DNA of 5,591 bases. Source: Wenzhouxiangella sp. (lineage in GTDB: Bacteria; Pseudomonadota; Gammaproteobacteria; Xanthomonadales; Wenzhouxiangellaceae). The number at the start of each line of letters is the position of its first letter. The stretch's first letter is position 1. The notes below the pieces were generated by a model. The model had not been told where the DNA came from. It did not search any database and saw only the letters and a program-made list of their open reading frames with translations. The stretch is from contig JAGYMV010000058.1 in the NCBI GenBank assembly GCA_018400355.1, positions 1 to 5,591 on the forward strand, written 5' to 3'. The translations under genes were made by a program, and so were the position numbers. Of the stretch, positions 5,584 through 5,591 are shown one piece after another.

Positions 5584-5591
5584 AGCACATT

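Noticed and set aside
5519..5591. NtrC enhancer sites between the sigma-54 promoter and the right edge
   Set aside because: Isolated GTGC/GCAC half-sites occur (around 5528-5533 and 5585-5588) but no pair forms the TGCAC...GTGCA dyad. Real sites are expected farther upstream, outside the window.
1..5591. CRISPR arrays, insertion sequences, tRNA or rRNA genes, defence or prophage genes
   Set aside because: No direct-repeat array, transposase frame, terminal inverted repeats or RNA-gene signatures were seen. Nearly the whole window is filled by recognised housekeeping genes.

Overview
The window looks like ordinary chromosomal housekeeping DNA from a proteobacterium, most likely a betaproteobacterium (Burkholderiales-like) of moderate GC content. 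The main clues are a 469-residue GSI-beta glutamine synthetase with the adenylylation-loop tyrosine, the glnA-ntrB-ntrC gene order, a sigma-54 promoter upstream of glnA, an LpxL/HtrB-type acyltransferase, and the tail of an RND/MMPL exporter. A gammaproteobacterium cannot be excluded from this sequence alone.

Layout from left to right. Positions 2-148 (+) hold the last 48 codons of an RND-superfamily exporter. It converges on a complete lysophospholipid/lipid A acyltransferase gene at 159-1037 (-), and a perfect 9-bp hairpin lies between them. A 69-bp divergent intergenic region (1038-1106) separates that gene from dtd (1107-1547, +), which encodes D-aminoacyl-tRNA deacylase. dtd ends one base before the end of ntrC, which faces it. 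The rest of the window is a minus-strand operon read from right to left: glnA (5394-3985), ntrB/glnL (3991-2933) and ntrC/glnG (2943-1549). Each junction is overlapping or nearly so, and the two regulator genes appear to use TTG starts. The region upstream of glnA (5395-5591) holds a 14-of-15 match to the sigma-54 consensus, a structured candidate 5' leader, and a possible sigma-70 -10 box at the window edge.

Functionally, glnA makes glutamine from glutamate and ammonia. NtrB, a PAS-containing histidine kinase/phosphatase controlled in known systems by PII, phosphorylates NtrC. NtrC~P is an AAA+ activator that opens sigma-54 promoters, including that of glnA itself. The operon is therefore predicted to be autoregulated. 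The enhancer sites that NtrC would bind are not evident and probably lie beyond the right edge.

I see no mobile element, CRISPR array, tRNA/rRNA gene or clear new system. The points most worth a second look are a Ser-to-Pro change in the DTD active-site motif, the very compact glnA-ntrB-ntrC junctions, and the foldable glnA leader that begins almost exactly at the predicted sigma-54 transcription start.
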